Positions 16,672 through 24,624 of a DNA stretch of 64,000 nt are shown in pieces. The notes below the pieces were generated by a model. The model ran no database searches, had not been told where the DNA came from, and saw nothing but the letters and a program-made list of their open reading frames with translations. The number at the start of each line of letters is the position of its first letter. Within the stretch, counting starts at the first letter, position 1. The position numbers were made by a program, and so were the translations under genes. Source of the stretch: Streptomyces dioscori (GTDB lineage Bacteria > Actinomycetota > Actinomycetes > Streptomycetales > Streptomycetaceae); assembly GCF_003024195.1 (NCBI RefSeq), contig NZ_KZ679053.1, positions 1 to 64,000 on the forward strand, in the 5' to 3' direction.

Positions 16672-17620
16672 ACAAGTTCCTGGGGGTGAAATGTTTGGAT
16701 CCGTCATGTCTCGAAAAAGGTTAAGGCGGCAATTCTGTCAAATATCACCACCCTTCCGTCATGAGGAACTGGGTGAGAGAAGTCCGATGCGCGCCGAAAA
16801 GGCATGCGGTCCGGCGATGTCGAATCTCCCGCCCTTGTCGCGGCTTGTCGAAACCCGTGCGCCCTCCGGCCCGTCCATACGCGGTGGGCTGCACCGTTTC
16901 GCCGGACTGAAGCCTTGACGGGGCGTAGATCTTCAATACGCTGAAGCGGCTTGAGATTCACGGAGGCGCTTATGGGCAAGGCCCGAACCGGTGCGGTCGC
17001 GGGTGCGGCAGCATCTCACGCGTCCCCTGTGGTGGACGTGTGGGCGCGTGTCGTGTTCCTGCGATTGCGCCTCGCGGGGACTGGACATCACTACCGGGGG
17101 AGAGGCCCGGTCGTCGCCGGCGGGCCGGGAGAGGGGCGGCCGACGCGGCGTACACCGGGCAGGTCCGGCGGGCGCATGCCTTCGACATTCCGGCGGGTCG
17201 GCTGTTCGGCATCACCCCAAGGGGCCAGCGGATTCCGGCGCCCCGGCAGAGTAAAAGGCGCCGTCCATAAAAGCGTCGCCCCCGGAGGGAGAGCGGAAAT
17301 TTTCATCTCCGACTGAATGTATATCGGTCCGTACGGGTTCGTCCCGAAGGAGTCCGGCCGACTCTGCGGCGATTTCTGCTCCCCATGCGAGTTCCCACCG
17401 TCGGCAGCGGTTCACCGTCCGGGAAGCCGCCCTTGAGCACATCAGGCTCCGACCGCCCGGGCATGCACCGGCCCGGGTGTTGCCGCTTCTTCACGCACCA
17501 CACACCGTTACGGATTCCCGGCCGATCCGGGCAACCCGGTAGAGGCTCCCGCATGAGTGTCCGCCGAGACCGAAAGGTCACACCCCAGTCCGTGAGGACC
17601 GCGGAAAGGACGTTACTTCG
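16672..17620. other. Long intergenic stretch with one unsupported small ORF
   Basis: About 950 bases without a recognisable gene. A promoter-like TTGACG-N16-TACGCT (16915-16942) and a GGAGG ribosome site 5 bases before an ATG at 16972 open a 114-codon frame ending at 17316. Its translation is Arg/Gly-rich, resembles no family I know and changes codon bias after about 30 codons. It may be a decayed gene or noncoding. The rest is the leader of the CoA-transferase gene. Confidence 0.4.
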
Positions 17621-18829
17621 ATGAGTACCGACACTTTGACGAGCACCGACGGCCTGCCCTTGGACGGCGTGACCGTCCTCGACTTCACCCAGGTCTTCAT
17701 GGGTCCCAGCTGCACCCAGATGCTGGGTGACTACGGCGCCGACGTGATCAAGATCGAGCGCCCCGGAACCGGCGACCTCTCCCGGACGTCCTTCCCGGAC
17801 CGGGACGGGCTGGACGGGCCGATCTTCCTCGCCATCAACCGGAACAAGCGCAGCGTCTGCGTCGATGTCCGCGCACCCGAAGGCAAGGAAGTGATTCTGA
17901 GCCTGGTCCGCACGGCAGACGTGGTGGTGAGCAACTTCCGCGGTGGTGTGATGGAACGGCTCGGTTTCGGCTACGAGGACCTGCGGACGATCAACCCTCG
18001 TCTCATCTGGGCCTCCGGCACCGGTTTCGGAAGCGCCGGCCCGTACAGCCACAAGGGCGGCCAGGATGTGATCAGCCAGGCCTACTCCGGGGTGATGTGG
18101 CGCCGCGAGTCCCCCGACCTGCCGCTGTCCGTCTACCCCACACCACTGGGCGACTACACCACCGGCATGCATCTGCTGCAGGGCATATTGCTCGCGCTGT
18201 TCACCCGGACCAGGACCGGGGAGGGCCAGAAGGTCGAAGTCAGCATGTACGACTCGATGCTGCACATGCAGATGCAGGAGGCCTGCGCGCAGCTGAACCG
18301 CGGCTACGAGGTCAACTGGGCCAGCATGCCGCTCAGCGGTGTCTTCCCGACCATGGACGGCGCGGTCTGCATGGTCGGAGCGTTCAAGGAGAACCCGCTA
18401 CGCGCGGTCTGTGCAGCCCTGGGGATCGACGAGGACCTCTCGCTGCGTGAGGAGTACTCCACCATGGAGGCGCAGTTCCAACGACGCCCGCAACTCCAGG
18501 CGATCTTCCGGGAGCGGTACGCCGGCAACGTCACGGATCACTGGATCCGACGACTGGAGGAGCAGGACATCCTCTGCGCCCCCGTGCGCACTCTGGAAGA
18601 GGCCCTCGCGGACGAGCAGACCGCGGTCAACGGCATGATCGTCGATATGAACCACCCGGTGGCCGGCAAGGTCAGGGCGGTCGCCGCACCCATCCTCCTC
18701 TCCGGCGCCCGCATGGCCGTCCGCCACTGCCCCCCGCAGCTCGGTGAGCACAGTTCCGAAGTCCTCAGGGAACACGGCTTCGACGACGCCCGGATCGCTG
18801 CGCTGGTGGAGAGCGGTGTACTGCGGTGA
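17621..18829 (+). CDS. Family III CoA-transferase (CaiB/BaiF/Frc)
   Basis: 402 residues, the usual length of this family. Typical features are the N-terminal LDGVTVLDFTQVFMGPSCTQMLGDYGADVIKIERPGTGD, NRNKRSVCVDVRAPEGKE, and GKGGQDVISQAYSG-like (here HKGGQDVISQAYSG), which contains the catalytic Asp that forms a CoA-anhydride. These enzymes transfer CoA between short or branched organic acids in the cytoplasm. It overlaps the enoyl-CoA hydratase gene by 4 bp, so the pair probably activates an unsaturated acid and hydrates it. No acyl-CoA dehydrogenase or transporter accompanies them, so the substrate is unknown. The ribosome site is GGAAAGGA before the ATG. Confidence 0.9.
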   Translation: MSTDTLTSTDGLPLDGVTVLDFTQVFMGPSCTQMLGDYGADVIKIERPGTGDLSRTSFPDRDGLDGPIFLAINRNKRSVCVDVRAPEGKEVILSLVRTADVVVSNFRGGVMERLGFGYEDLRTINPRLIWASGTGFGSAGPYSHKGGQDVISQAYSGVMWRRESPDLPLSVYPTPLGDYTTGMHLLQGILLALFTRTRTGEGQKVEVSMYDSMLHMQMQEACAQLNRGYEVNWASMPLSGVFPTMDGAVCMVGAFKENPLRAVCAALGIDEDLSLREEYSTMEAQFQRRPQLQAIFRERYAGNVTDHWIRRLEEQDILCAPVRTLEEALADEQTAVNGMIVDMNHPVAGKVRAVAAPILLSGARMAVRHCPPQLGEHSSEVLREHGFDDARIAALVESGVLR

Positions 18830-19626
18830 CCGCAACGCCCTCCGCGGACGAAGTGCGCCTGGAGATCGACCAGCACGTCGCCCGTGTGACCATCGACCGA
18901 CCCCACGTGCTCAACGCCGTCGGCGCCAAGACGCTTCAGCACCTCAACGAGGCTTGGGAACGCATCGAGTCGGACCCCGAGGTCCGTGTGGTCGTCGTGA
19001 CCGGCGAAGGCGACCGGGCCTTCTGCACCGGCGCCGACATGTCCGCCGAAGAGACCGGCAGGACCGGCTTGGAGTACTGGGACGCTCTCGACCCCAACGG
19101 TTTCGGCGGCCTGTCCCTGCGCACCACCCTCGACGTCCCGGTGATCGCCCGGGTGAACGGGTACGCCCTCGGCGGTGGCATGGAGATGGTCCTGGGCTGC
19201 GACATCGTGGTCGCGGCCGAGCACGCCCAGTTCGGGCTCACCGAGCCCCGTGTCGGACGCGTCCCACTCGACGGGGGAGTCACCCAACTTGTCCGCCGTC
19301 TGCCCCACACCCAGGCGATGAGCCTGCTGCTCACCGGGCGGCGGGCGAGCGCGGCCGAGCTCGCCGGGATGGGACTGGTCAACGAGGTGGTTCCGGCCGA
19401 GCAGTTGGACGAGGCGGTCGGCCGCTGGGTCGCCGGTGTTCTCGCGTGCGCTCCGACCTCGCTGCGCGCCATCAAGCAGATGGTGCAGCGCACCGCGCAC
19501 CTGACCAGTCAGGAGGCGCGGGCGACCCGTCTGCCGGCGCTGATGGCAGCCCTGGACAGCGAGGACAGCCGGGAGGGCGTCCGAGCCTTCAGGGAGAAAC
19601 GCCCACCGAACTGGCCCGGGCACTGA
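18826..19626 (+). CDS. Enoyl-CoA hydratase/isomerase (crotonase family)
   Basis: 266 residues starting at a GTG that overlaps the CoA-transferase stop (GTGA). Crotonase motifs are VTIDRPHVLNAVGAKT, the oxyanion-hole segment AFCTGADMS and the second oxyanion strand VNGYALGGGMEMVLGCDIVVA. FGLTEPRVGRVPLDGG holds one Glu of the usual pair (TEP), while the next Gly/Asp position is altered, so hydratase versus isomerase or dehydration activity cannot be decided. The protein ends FREKRPPNWPGH, as in many actinobacterial crotonases. It is translationally coupled to the CoA-transferase and is the last intact gene before a pseudogene. Confidence 0.9.
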   Translation: MTATPSADEVRLEIDQHVARVTIDRPHVLNAVGAKTLQHLNEAWERIESDPEVRVVVVTGEGDRAFCTGADMSAEETGRTGLEYWDALDPNGFGGLSLRTTLDVPVIARVNGYALGGGMEMVLGCDIVVAAEHAQFGLTEPRVGRVPLDGGVTQLVRRLPHTQAMSLLLTGRRASAAELAGMGLVNEVVPAEQLDEAVGRWVAGVLACAPTSLRAIKQMVQRTAHLTSQEARATRLPALMAALDSEDSREGVRAFREKRPPNWPGH

Positions 19627-19673
19627 ACCGCCGGCGATCAGCGGCAGACCACTGTGGGGGGGGGCGCCCGACT

Positions 19674-20480
19674 CTGCTCATAGTTTTCGCAGCTCACCGC
19701 GAGCCCGTGTTCCGTGCCGTGCTCACGCCGGACGAGAACACGCTCGCGACGGCCATTGCGGACCGGACCGTGCGGTTGCGGGACATCTCCGACCCTCGCT
19801 CTCCGCAGCGGGTCGCCGAATCGGCCGGGCACTCGGCGACGGTGGGTACGCCGGTACTGAGCTAAGGGCTGTCCCGTAACTCCCGGCGGGCGCACGACGA
19901 CAGCTACGGCACCTCGCGGCGTTGCCGGATCGCCCGAATACACCCGGTATGAGGGCGACCCGGCGCCTTGCGATGTCCCGCATCTGACGCCGCGCGCTGA
20001 TCCACCGGGAGTTACGGGACAGCCCTTAGGCCGGGCGAACCCCGGCGACCGGATCCGACGACGGACGCACCTTTCTGCGGCGGGTGAGCGATCCACGGCG
20101 GCCACGGCTGTTGACCCGTCCGCCAACCCGGGTGGGCGCCGTGTCCGGTGTCGTCCTGCGCGGTCACGTGGGCGGAATCCAGGGTGTCGCCTTCTCCTCG
20201 GACGGAGACCTGCTGGCGACCGCCGGTCAGGACGGCACGGCGCGTCTGTGGAGTGTCAGCGGGACCCGGGCCGCCGAGCCGTATGCGGTACTCACCGGTC
20301 ATGGCGACAGAGTGCACGCCGTGGTGTTCGCCTCCGACGGGGTGACACTGCTGACCTCACGTCAGGACCGCACGTCGCGTCTGTGGCCTATCCGCCCGGA
20401 GCGGGCCGCCGCGCGGATCTGTGAGTGGGTGGGTCCGCGGATCGTTCGCATCGAACTTCCTTACCCCAGTGTCCAGTTGT
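19674..20480 (+). pseudogene. WD40-repeat protein remnant, split by a MITE
   Basis: Two blocks of typical actinobacterial WD40 repeats lie on either side of the 168-bp element at 19862-20029. The left block (AHREPVFRAVLTPDENTLAT, then ADRTVRLRDISDPRSPQ) ends in a stop at the element edge. The right block (ATGSDDGRTFLRRVSDP, LRGHVGGIQGVAFSSDG, QDGTARLWSV, HGDRVHAVVFASDG) ends with AAARICEWV, the usual C-terminal signature of STAND/kinase-linked WD40 domains. No N-terminal effector domain is present, so this is only the 3' part of a former gene. Removing the element and one TA copy rejoins the repeats in register, apart from a TAG where a repeat Pro is expected. Confidence 0.8.
19862..20029. 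mobile_element. 168-bp MITE with 25-bp perfect terminal inverted repeats
   Basis: The ends are perfect inverted repeats of 25 bp (19862-19886 and 20005-20029) beginning CTAAGGGCTGTCCCGTAACT. The interior (118 bp) encodes nothing. Ends of this kind with a TA at the border fit a non-autonomous derivative of an IS5/IS630-like element inserting at CTAG or TA. It lies inside the WD40 pseudogene and supplies the stop codon of the left half. Confidence 0.85.
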
Positions 20481-20929
20481 GCTTAACCGCCGACTGTGGA
20501 ACGCAGTGGCTTGTTTTGCCGCCACACCACGGCGTTCCGATCGCGGCGCCTCGAACCGCGCCACCGTCGGCGGGCGCGAACCGAGGACCGCATCCACGTC
20601 GAGCGAGCCACTGGCATCCGTGCGGCCCGCCCTGTCACCGCGCCGCGCCGCACGGCGCGAAAGCCGGTCGGATCGGGCGCTGGATCGCCGGCCCGTCCTG
20701 GCCTGCCCGCACGGATGCCACTGCGCGCCGCGACCGGTCAAGGTTGCGGACGGGAGACCGCGAGCACACAGGTCCGCGTCCTCCGAATCAGCGCCGCCCT
20801 GGCGACCACCTGGCCATTCTCGGGCTCCCACAGCCCTACGCCGCCACGGGCGGCTCCTCCGGACGTCTGTGCAGGACACGGTCCCAGCCAGGGCAAACGA
20901 CCGCTGGGCCGAATATTTGAAACGTTCCA
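20481..20929. other. Intergenic stretch without recognisable gene
   Basis: About 450 bases between the WD40 remnant and the promoter of the deaminase operon. Open frames exist on both strands, but they are Arg-rich and show no family motif or consistent codon bias. It may be further decayed sequence. Confidence 0.4.
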
Positions 20930-20958
20930 TTGACACGCAGTTCAGTGTGTCTTAATTT
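20930..20958 (+). promoter_or_regulatory. Promoter and operator of the deaminase-ABC transporter operon
   Basis: TTGACA (20930-20935), a 17-bp spacer and TAATTT (20953-20958) form a near-consensus promoter about 30 bases before the GTG start. The imperfect palindrome GACACGCAGTTCAGTGTGTC (20932-20951) covers the -35 and spacer, and CGTTCCAT occurs on both sides of the promoter (20923-20930, 20959-20966). The XRE-cupin regulator in the operon is the obvious candidate binder. Confidence 0.6.
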
Positions 20959-20986
20959 CGTTCCATCTCGACGAGGAGTAGATGAC

Positions 20987-22060
20987 GTGAGCGCAGAGAG
21001 CAACCCGACAGCATCGCCCACTCGGCAGCGTCTGAGCGCGGAGTACCTCCGCGCGCTGCCGAAGGCAGAGGTGCACTGTCACCTCGAAGGATGCGTGCCT
21101 CCGGAGACGGCTCGCCGTCTGGCCGAGGGTCACGGCGTCACCCTTCCTGCCGGAGCGCGCGACGGGGGTGACCGGTACCTCTTCCGCAACTTCGACGAGG
21201 GGCTTGAAATCTATGTCGCGGTATCGAAGTCGATGCAGACGCAGGACGACTTCAGGGCGGTCACCTACGACAGCCTTCTCACCGGCGCCGAAGGAGGGCT
21301 CCGGTACCGCGAGATCGCCTTCAATCCGCAGAACCACCCCGAACTGACCTACGCAGAGATGATGGACGGGATTCTCGCCGGCGTGCGTGAGGCCCGGGCG
21401 AAGGTGGGCGTCGAATCACGGATCGTCGTCGCGATCAATCGCGAACTGGGTGGCGAGGCGGCGCTCGAACTTGTCCGCGAGGTGCTCGCGCATCCCCACG
21501 ACGAGGTGGTGGCGATCGGCCTCGACTCGAACGAACTGGCAGGACGGCCGTCCGAGTTCGTGGCCGCGTACGACCTGGCCCGCGAGGCGGGCCTCAAGCT
21601 GACGGCGCACGCGGGAGAGCACGGCGACTCCACCGAGATGGTGGAGTGCCTGGACCTTCTCCGGGTGGATCGCATCGACCACGGATACGCTGCGCTGCTC
21701 GACCCCGAGTTGCTCTCGCGCACCGTCGCTTCGCAGATCCCCTACTCGGCGTGCTGGTTCATCGACTATCCCGAGCTGGAGGTGGAGGGTCGACGCCGCG
21801 ATGTCGCGGCGATGGCTGCAGCAGGTCTGAACATGTGTCTCAACTCCGACGATCCGGCGCTCATCGGGCCGGAGCTCCATGAGGACTTCATCGACGCGGC
21901 CGTGCATCTGGGATGGACCGTCGAGGACGCCGAGAAGTACGCGCTGGCCGGTCTCGACGCCTGCTTCGCGGACGATGTCACCGTCGCCCGCCTTCGCGCC
22001 GAGTTCACTGCCGAACTTGAGCGACTCCGCCCGGTCGCCTACAGATCAGACGACAAGTAA
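20987..22060 (+). CDS. Adenosine-deaminase-family aminohydrolase
   Basis: 357 residues from a GTG with GAGGAG upstream. All metal and catalytic motifs of the adenosine deaminase family are present: the HxH zinc motif in KAEVHCHLEGC, the catalytic HAGEHGD, RIDHGYAAL and the Asp-Asp pair in LNSDDPALIG. The family deaminates adenosine, adenine or modified purines (some act on aminodeoxyfutalosine) in the cytoplasm. The Cys after HLEG and the SACWFIDYPE segment depart from classical adenosine deaminase, so the substrate may be another aminopurine or aminopyrimidine. It is the first gene of an operon encoding an NMT1-type importer, suggesting that it processes the imported nucleobase-like compound. 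Confidence 0.85.
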   Translation: MSAESNPTASPTRQRLSAEYLRALPKAEVHCHLEGCVPPETARRLAEGHGVTLPAGARDGGDRYLFRNFDEGLEIYVAVSKSMQTQDDFRAVTYDSLLTGAEGGLRYREIAFNPQNHPELTYAEMMDGILAGVREARAKVGVESRIVVAINRELGGEAALELVREVLAHPHDEVVAIGLDSNELAGRPSEFVAAYDLAREAGLKLTAHAGEHGDSTEMVECLDLLRVDRIDHGYAALLDPELLSRTVASQIPYSACWFIDYPELEVEGRRRDVAAMAAAGLNMCLNSDDPALIGPELHEDFIDAAVHLGWTVEDAEKYALAGLDACFADDVTVARLRAEFTAELERLRPVAYRSDDK

Positions 22061-22070
22061 GGACAAGACC

Positions 22071-23150
22071 ATGACCGATCAGCGGAATGGCCCCGGTGGC
22101 ACGATGTCCCGCCGCGGGCTGCTGGGGCTCGGCCTTTCCACCACGGCGGGCTTCGCGCTCGCCGGTTGTGGAGCATCGACGGACACCGGGTCGGGCACCC
22201 GGACGGGCGGCGGTCTGGGTCAGCTCGACTACGCCTTCTCCTGGCTGTACGACGTGACACAGGCCGGTCCGTACATCGCAGACACGAGGGGGTACTACAA
22301 GAAGGTCGGCTTCCCGTCGGTCAAGTTCATTCCGGGCGGCCCGTCAGCGGTCTCCGTGCTGACCCAACTGGCAAATGGAACCGCGCAGTTCGGTGTCTCG
22401 TCACCGACGGAAATCGTCGCGGCGAACCAGAACGGTGCATCGTTCCGGGTCATCGGCGCGCTCTACCAGAAGACGCCGTCCTGCATCGTGTCGCTGCAGA
22501 GCAACCCCATCACGACGCCGGCCGGCCTGAAGGGGAAGACGATCGCCGTCGCCAACGCGGACAAGCCCGCGGTGGAGGCGTTCCTCGCAGTCAACGGCCT
22601 CAAGGCCTCGGACATGAAGATCGTGCCCTTCCAGTACGACCCCGCCCCCTTGGTCGCCGGTCAGGTGGACGGGATCATGGACTACTCGACGAACTCTCCC
22701 ATCAGTCTCAAGCAGTCCGGTCACGATCCGGCCGTGATGATGTTCGCCGACTTCAACTACGCCACCATCACCCAGACCTATGTCGCCTCCACGGATCAGA
22801 TTTCCAAGAACCGGAAGATGCTGAAGGCGGCTCTCCGTGCCGACATCATGGGCTGGAGAGCCAACATCGCGGACCCCGAGGAGGGCGCGACTCTGGCCGT
22901 GAAGAAGTACGGCAAGTCGCTGAAGTACTCGCTGGAGAACCAGCTGGCCTGCAACAAGGCGGAGATCGTCCTGATCAGGACCCCCGACACCGAGAAGAAC
23001 GGCGTCCTGACGGTCACCGAGGCACTCCAGAAGGAGACGGTGGCAACGCTCGGACTCACGGGCGTCGACACGACCACGGACAAGCTGTTCGACATGTCCC
23101 TGCTGGCCGAGGTCTACGAGGAACACCCGGAATTGAGGAAGCTGACGTGA
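22071..23150 (+). CDS. NMT1/THI5-like ABC-transporter substrate-binding lipoprotein
   Basis: 359 residues. The N terminus is a Tat-lipoprotein signal (MSRRGLLGLGLSTTAGFALAGCG; lipobox LAGC). The mature part has NMT1/SsuA-like features: YAFSWLYDVTQAGPYIADTRGYYKKVGF, QLANGTAQFGVSSPTEIVAA, and GLKGKTIAVANADKPAVEAFLAVNG. Homologues bind hydroxymethylpyrimidine, nitrate, sulfonates or nucleobases outside the membrane. It starts 11 bp after the deaminase stop and overlaps the regulator gene by 4 bp. With an aminohydrolase as neighbour, a purine or pyrimidine analogue is the most economical ligand. That is inference. Confidence 0.9.
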   Translation: MTDQRNGPGGTMSRRGLLGLGLSTTAGFALAGCGASTDTGSGTRTGGGLGQLDYAFSWLYDVTQAGPYIADTRGYYKKVGFPSVKFIPGGPSAVSVLTQLANGTAQFGVSSPTEIVAANQNGASFRVIGALYQKTPSCIVSLQSNPITTPAGLKGKTIAVANADKPAVEAFLAVNGLKASDMKIVPFQYDPAPLVAGQVDGIMDYSTNSPISLKQSGHDPAVMMFADFNYATITQTYVASTDQISKNRKMLKAALRADIMGWRANIADPEEGATLAVKKYGKSLKYSLENQLACNKAEIVLIRTPDTEKNGVLTVTEALQKETVATLGLTGVDTTTDKLFDMSLLAEVYEEHPELRKLT

Positions 23151-23764
23151 CTGAACGCAAGAGCATCGGCGAGCAGGTCGAAGCGACAGCAGCGGCAGCC
23201 GAGGCCGACAACTTCGCGCGCGACGTCGGAGCGGCGGTACGTCATCGACGGCAGGAGCTGGGAATGGCGAGCAAGAAGCTCGCCGCCCAACTGGGGGTGT
23301 CGGCGTCCTTCATCACCCAGCTGGAGCAGGGTCAGTCCTCCATCAGCCTCCCTCGGCTTTACCGACTTGCCGAGTTGCTGGGCACCACACCGAACGGTCT
23401 GCTACCCGTCAGCTCCACCTCGATCCTGATCACCAGAGCCGGCACAGGTCAGGAGATGCAAGCGGCGAATCGCAAGGATGCCCAGCGGCCGCGGCTCCTG
23501 ACCCGAGGTGGCTCGGGGCTGTCACTGAAGGCGCACCGCTATCTCATCGAACAGGCGGACCCGCCGCAGGACTGGTTCGAACACGAGGGTGAGGACTTCG
23601 TGTATGTGATCCGCGGGCATCTACGTGTCGAATTCCTGCGAGGCCGCCCGGTCGATCTCGGCCCAGGCGACGCGCTGAACCACGACGGTGACGTCCCCCA
23701 CCGATGGGGACTCGGCAGCGACGAGCCCGCCGAAGTCCTCATCGTCAACAACTTCCAACACTGA
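23147..23764 (+). CDS. XRE-family regulator with C-terminal cupin domain
   Basis: 205 residues from a GTG overlapping the previous stop. A helix-turn-helix of the XRE/Cro type occupies about residues 25-80 (VRHRRQELGMASKKLAAQLGVSASFITQLEQGQSSISLPRL). A cupin barrel (about 135-200) follows with DWFEHEGEDFVYVIRGHLRVEF, DLGPGDALNHDGDVPHRW. Proteins of this HTH-cupin class sense small molecules and control adjacent catabolic operons. Encoded inside the transporter operon, it would regulate its own transcription, presumably through the palindrome at 20932-20951. Confidence 0.9.
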   Translation: MTERKSIGEQVEATAAAAEADNFARDVGAAVRHRRQELGMASKKLAAQLGVSASFITQLEQGQSSISLPRLYRLAELLGTTPNGLLPVSSTSILITRAGTGQEMQAANRKDAQRPRLLTRGGSGLSLKAHRYLIEQADPPQDWFEHEGEDFVYVIRGHLRVEFLRGRPVDLGPGDALNHDGDVPHRWGLGSDEPAEVLIVNNFQH

Positions 23765-23780
23765 GAGTGAGGGAGCCCGA

Positions 23781-24623
23781 ATGCCTGCGCAGGTAGATCA
23801 ATCGCATGCGAAAACGCCCGCTGGAATCGAGCTTCACGACGTCACGAAGACCTTCATGGCGAAGCGGCGGCGCGTCGACGCTCTCGGCGGCGTGAGTCTC
23901 ACAGTGGACCGAAACCAGTTCGTCAGCCTGATCGGCCGATCGGGGTGCGGGAAGTCGACCGTGCTGCGCCTGCTCGCCGATCTGGACCGTCCGACCGACG
24001 GCACCGTATCGATCCATGGCCAGAGCCCCTCGGTCGCCCGTAGGAGCGGGCGCCTGGGAGTCGCGTTCCAGGACTCCGCGCTGCTGCCGTGGCGCACCGT
24101 CACGGACAACATACGGCTGCCGCTCGAAGTGGCGGGCCGGCGCCCCGACCAGTCAACCATCCAGGATGTTGTCGAGTTGGTGGGGCTGCGCGGTTTCGAG
24201 GGAGCGCGGCCGAACCAGCTGTCCGGCGGGATGCGGCAGAGGGTCTCGATCGCGAGGGCTCTCGCCTTCGAACCGGACGTCCTCCTGCTTGACGAACCCT
24301 TCGGCGCACTCGACGACATGACCCGGCAGCGGATGAACCTCGAACTCCAGCGGATCTGGACGAAGAGACCGGCCACCACACTGCTCGTCACCCATGGGAT
24401 CTCCGAAGCGATCTTCCTCTCGGACGTGGTCGTCGTGATGACGCCGCGACCCGGCCGCATCCTGCGCACGGTCACGATCGACCTGCCGCGACCCCGGGTG
24501 CCGGAGATGACGCGGAGCCCGGAGTTCGGCCGTCTCGTCGACGAGCTGAGTGAGCTGCTCTTCGAGGAAGAGACGGCCGCTCGGGTCGACGCGGCCGAAC
24601 CGCCTGCCGAGCGGAGCGCCTGA
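23781..24623 (+). CDS. ABC-transporter ATPase (SsuB/TauB/ThiY-type)
   Basis: 280 residues. Walker A is GRSGCGKST, the Q-loop AFQDSALLPWRTV, the signature LSGGMRQRVSIARAL and Walker B VLLLDEPFGALD with switch His in LLVTHGISEAI. These mark the ATPase of nitrate/sulfonate/pyrimidine-type importers, acting at the cytoplasmic face with the fused permease encoded directly downstream. The ATG follows GGGAG and lies 16 bp after the regulator stop. The acidic C-terminal tail (about 25 residues) is poorly conserved in this family. It ends 1 bp before the permease start, so the two are translationally coupled. Confidence 0.93.
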   Translation: MPAQVDQSHAKTPAGIELHDVTKTFMAKRRRVDALGGVSLTVDRNQFVSLIGRSGCGKSTVLRLLADLDRPTDGTVSIHGQSPSVARRSGRLGVAFQDSALLPWRTVTDNIRLPLEVAGRRPDQSTIQDVVELVGLRGFEGARPNQLSGGMRQRVSIARALAFEPDVLLLDEPFGALDDMTRQRMNLELQRIWTKRPATTLLVTHGISEAIFLSDVVVVMTPRPGRILRTVTIDLPRPRVPEMTRSPEFGRLVDELSELLFEEETAARVDAAEPPAERSA

Positions 24624-24624
24624 G

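Noticed and set aside
16972..17316. 114-codon ORF with a good ribosome site upstream of the CoA-transferase
   Set aside because: The product has no family resemblance and codon bias collapses after about 30 codons. It is kept only as a note in the intergenic entry.
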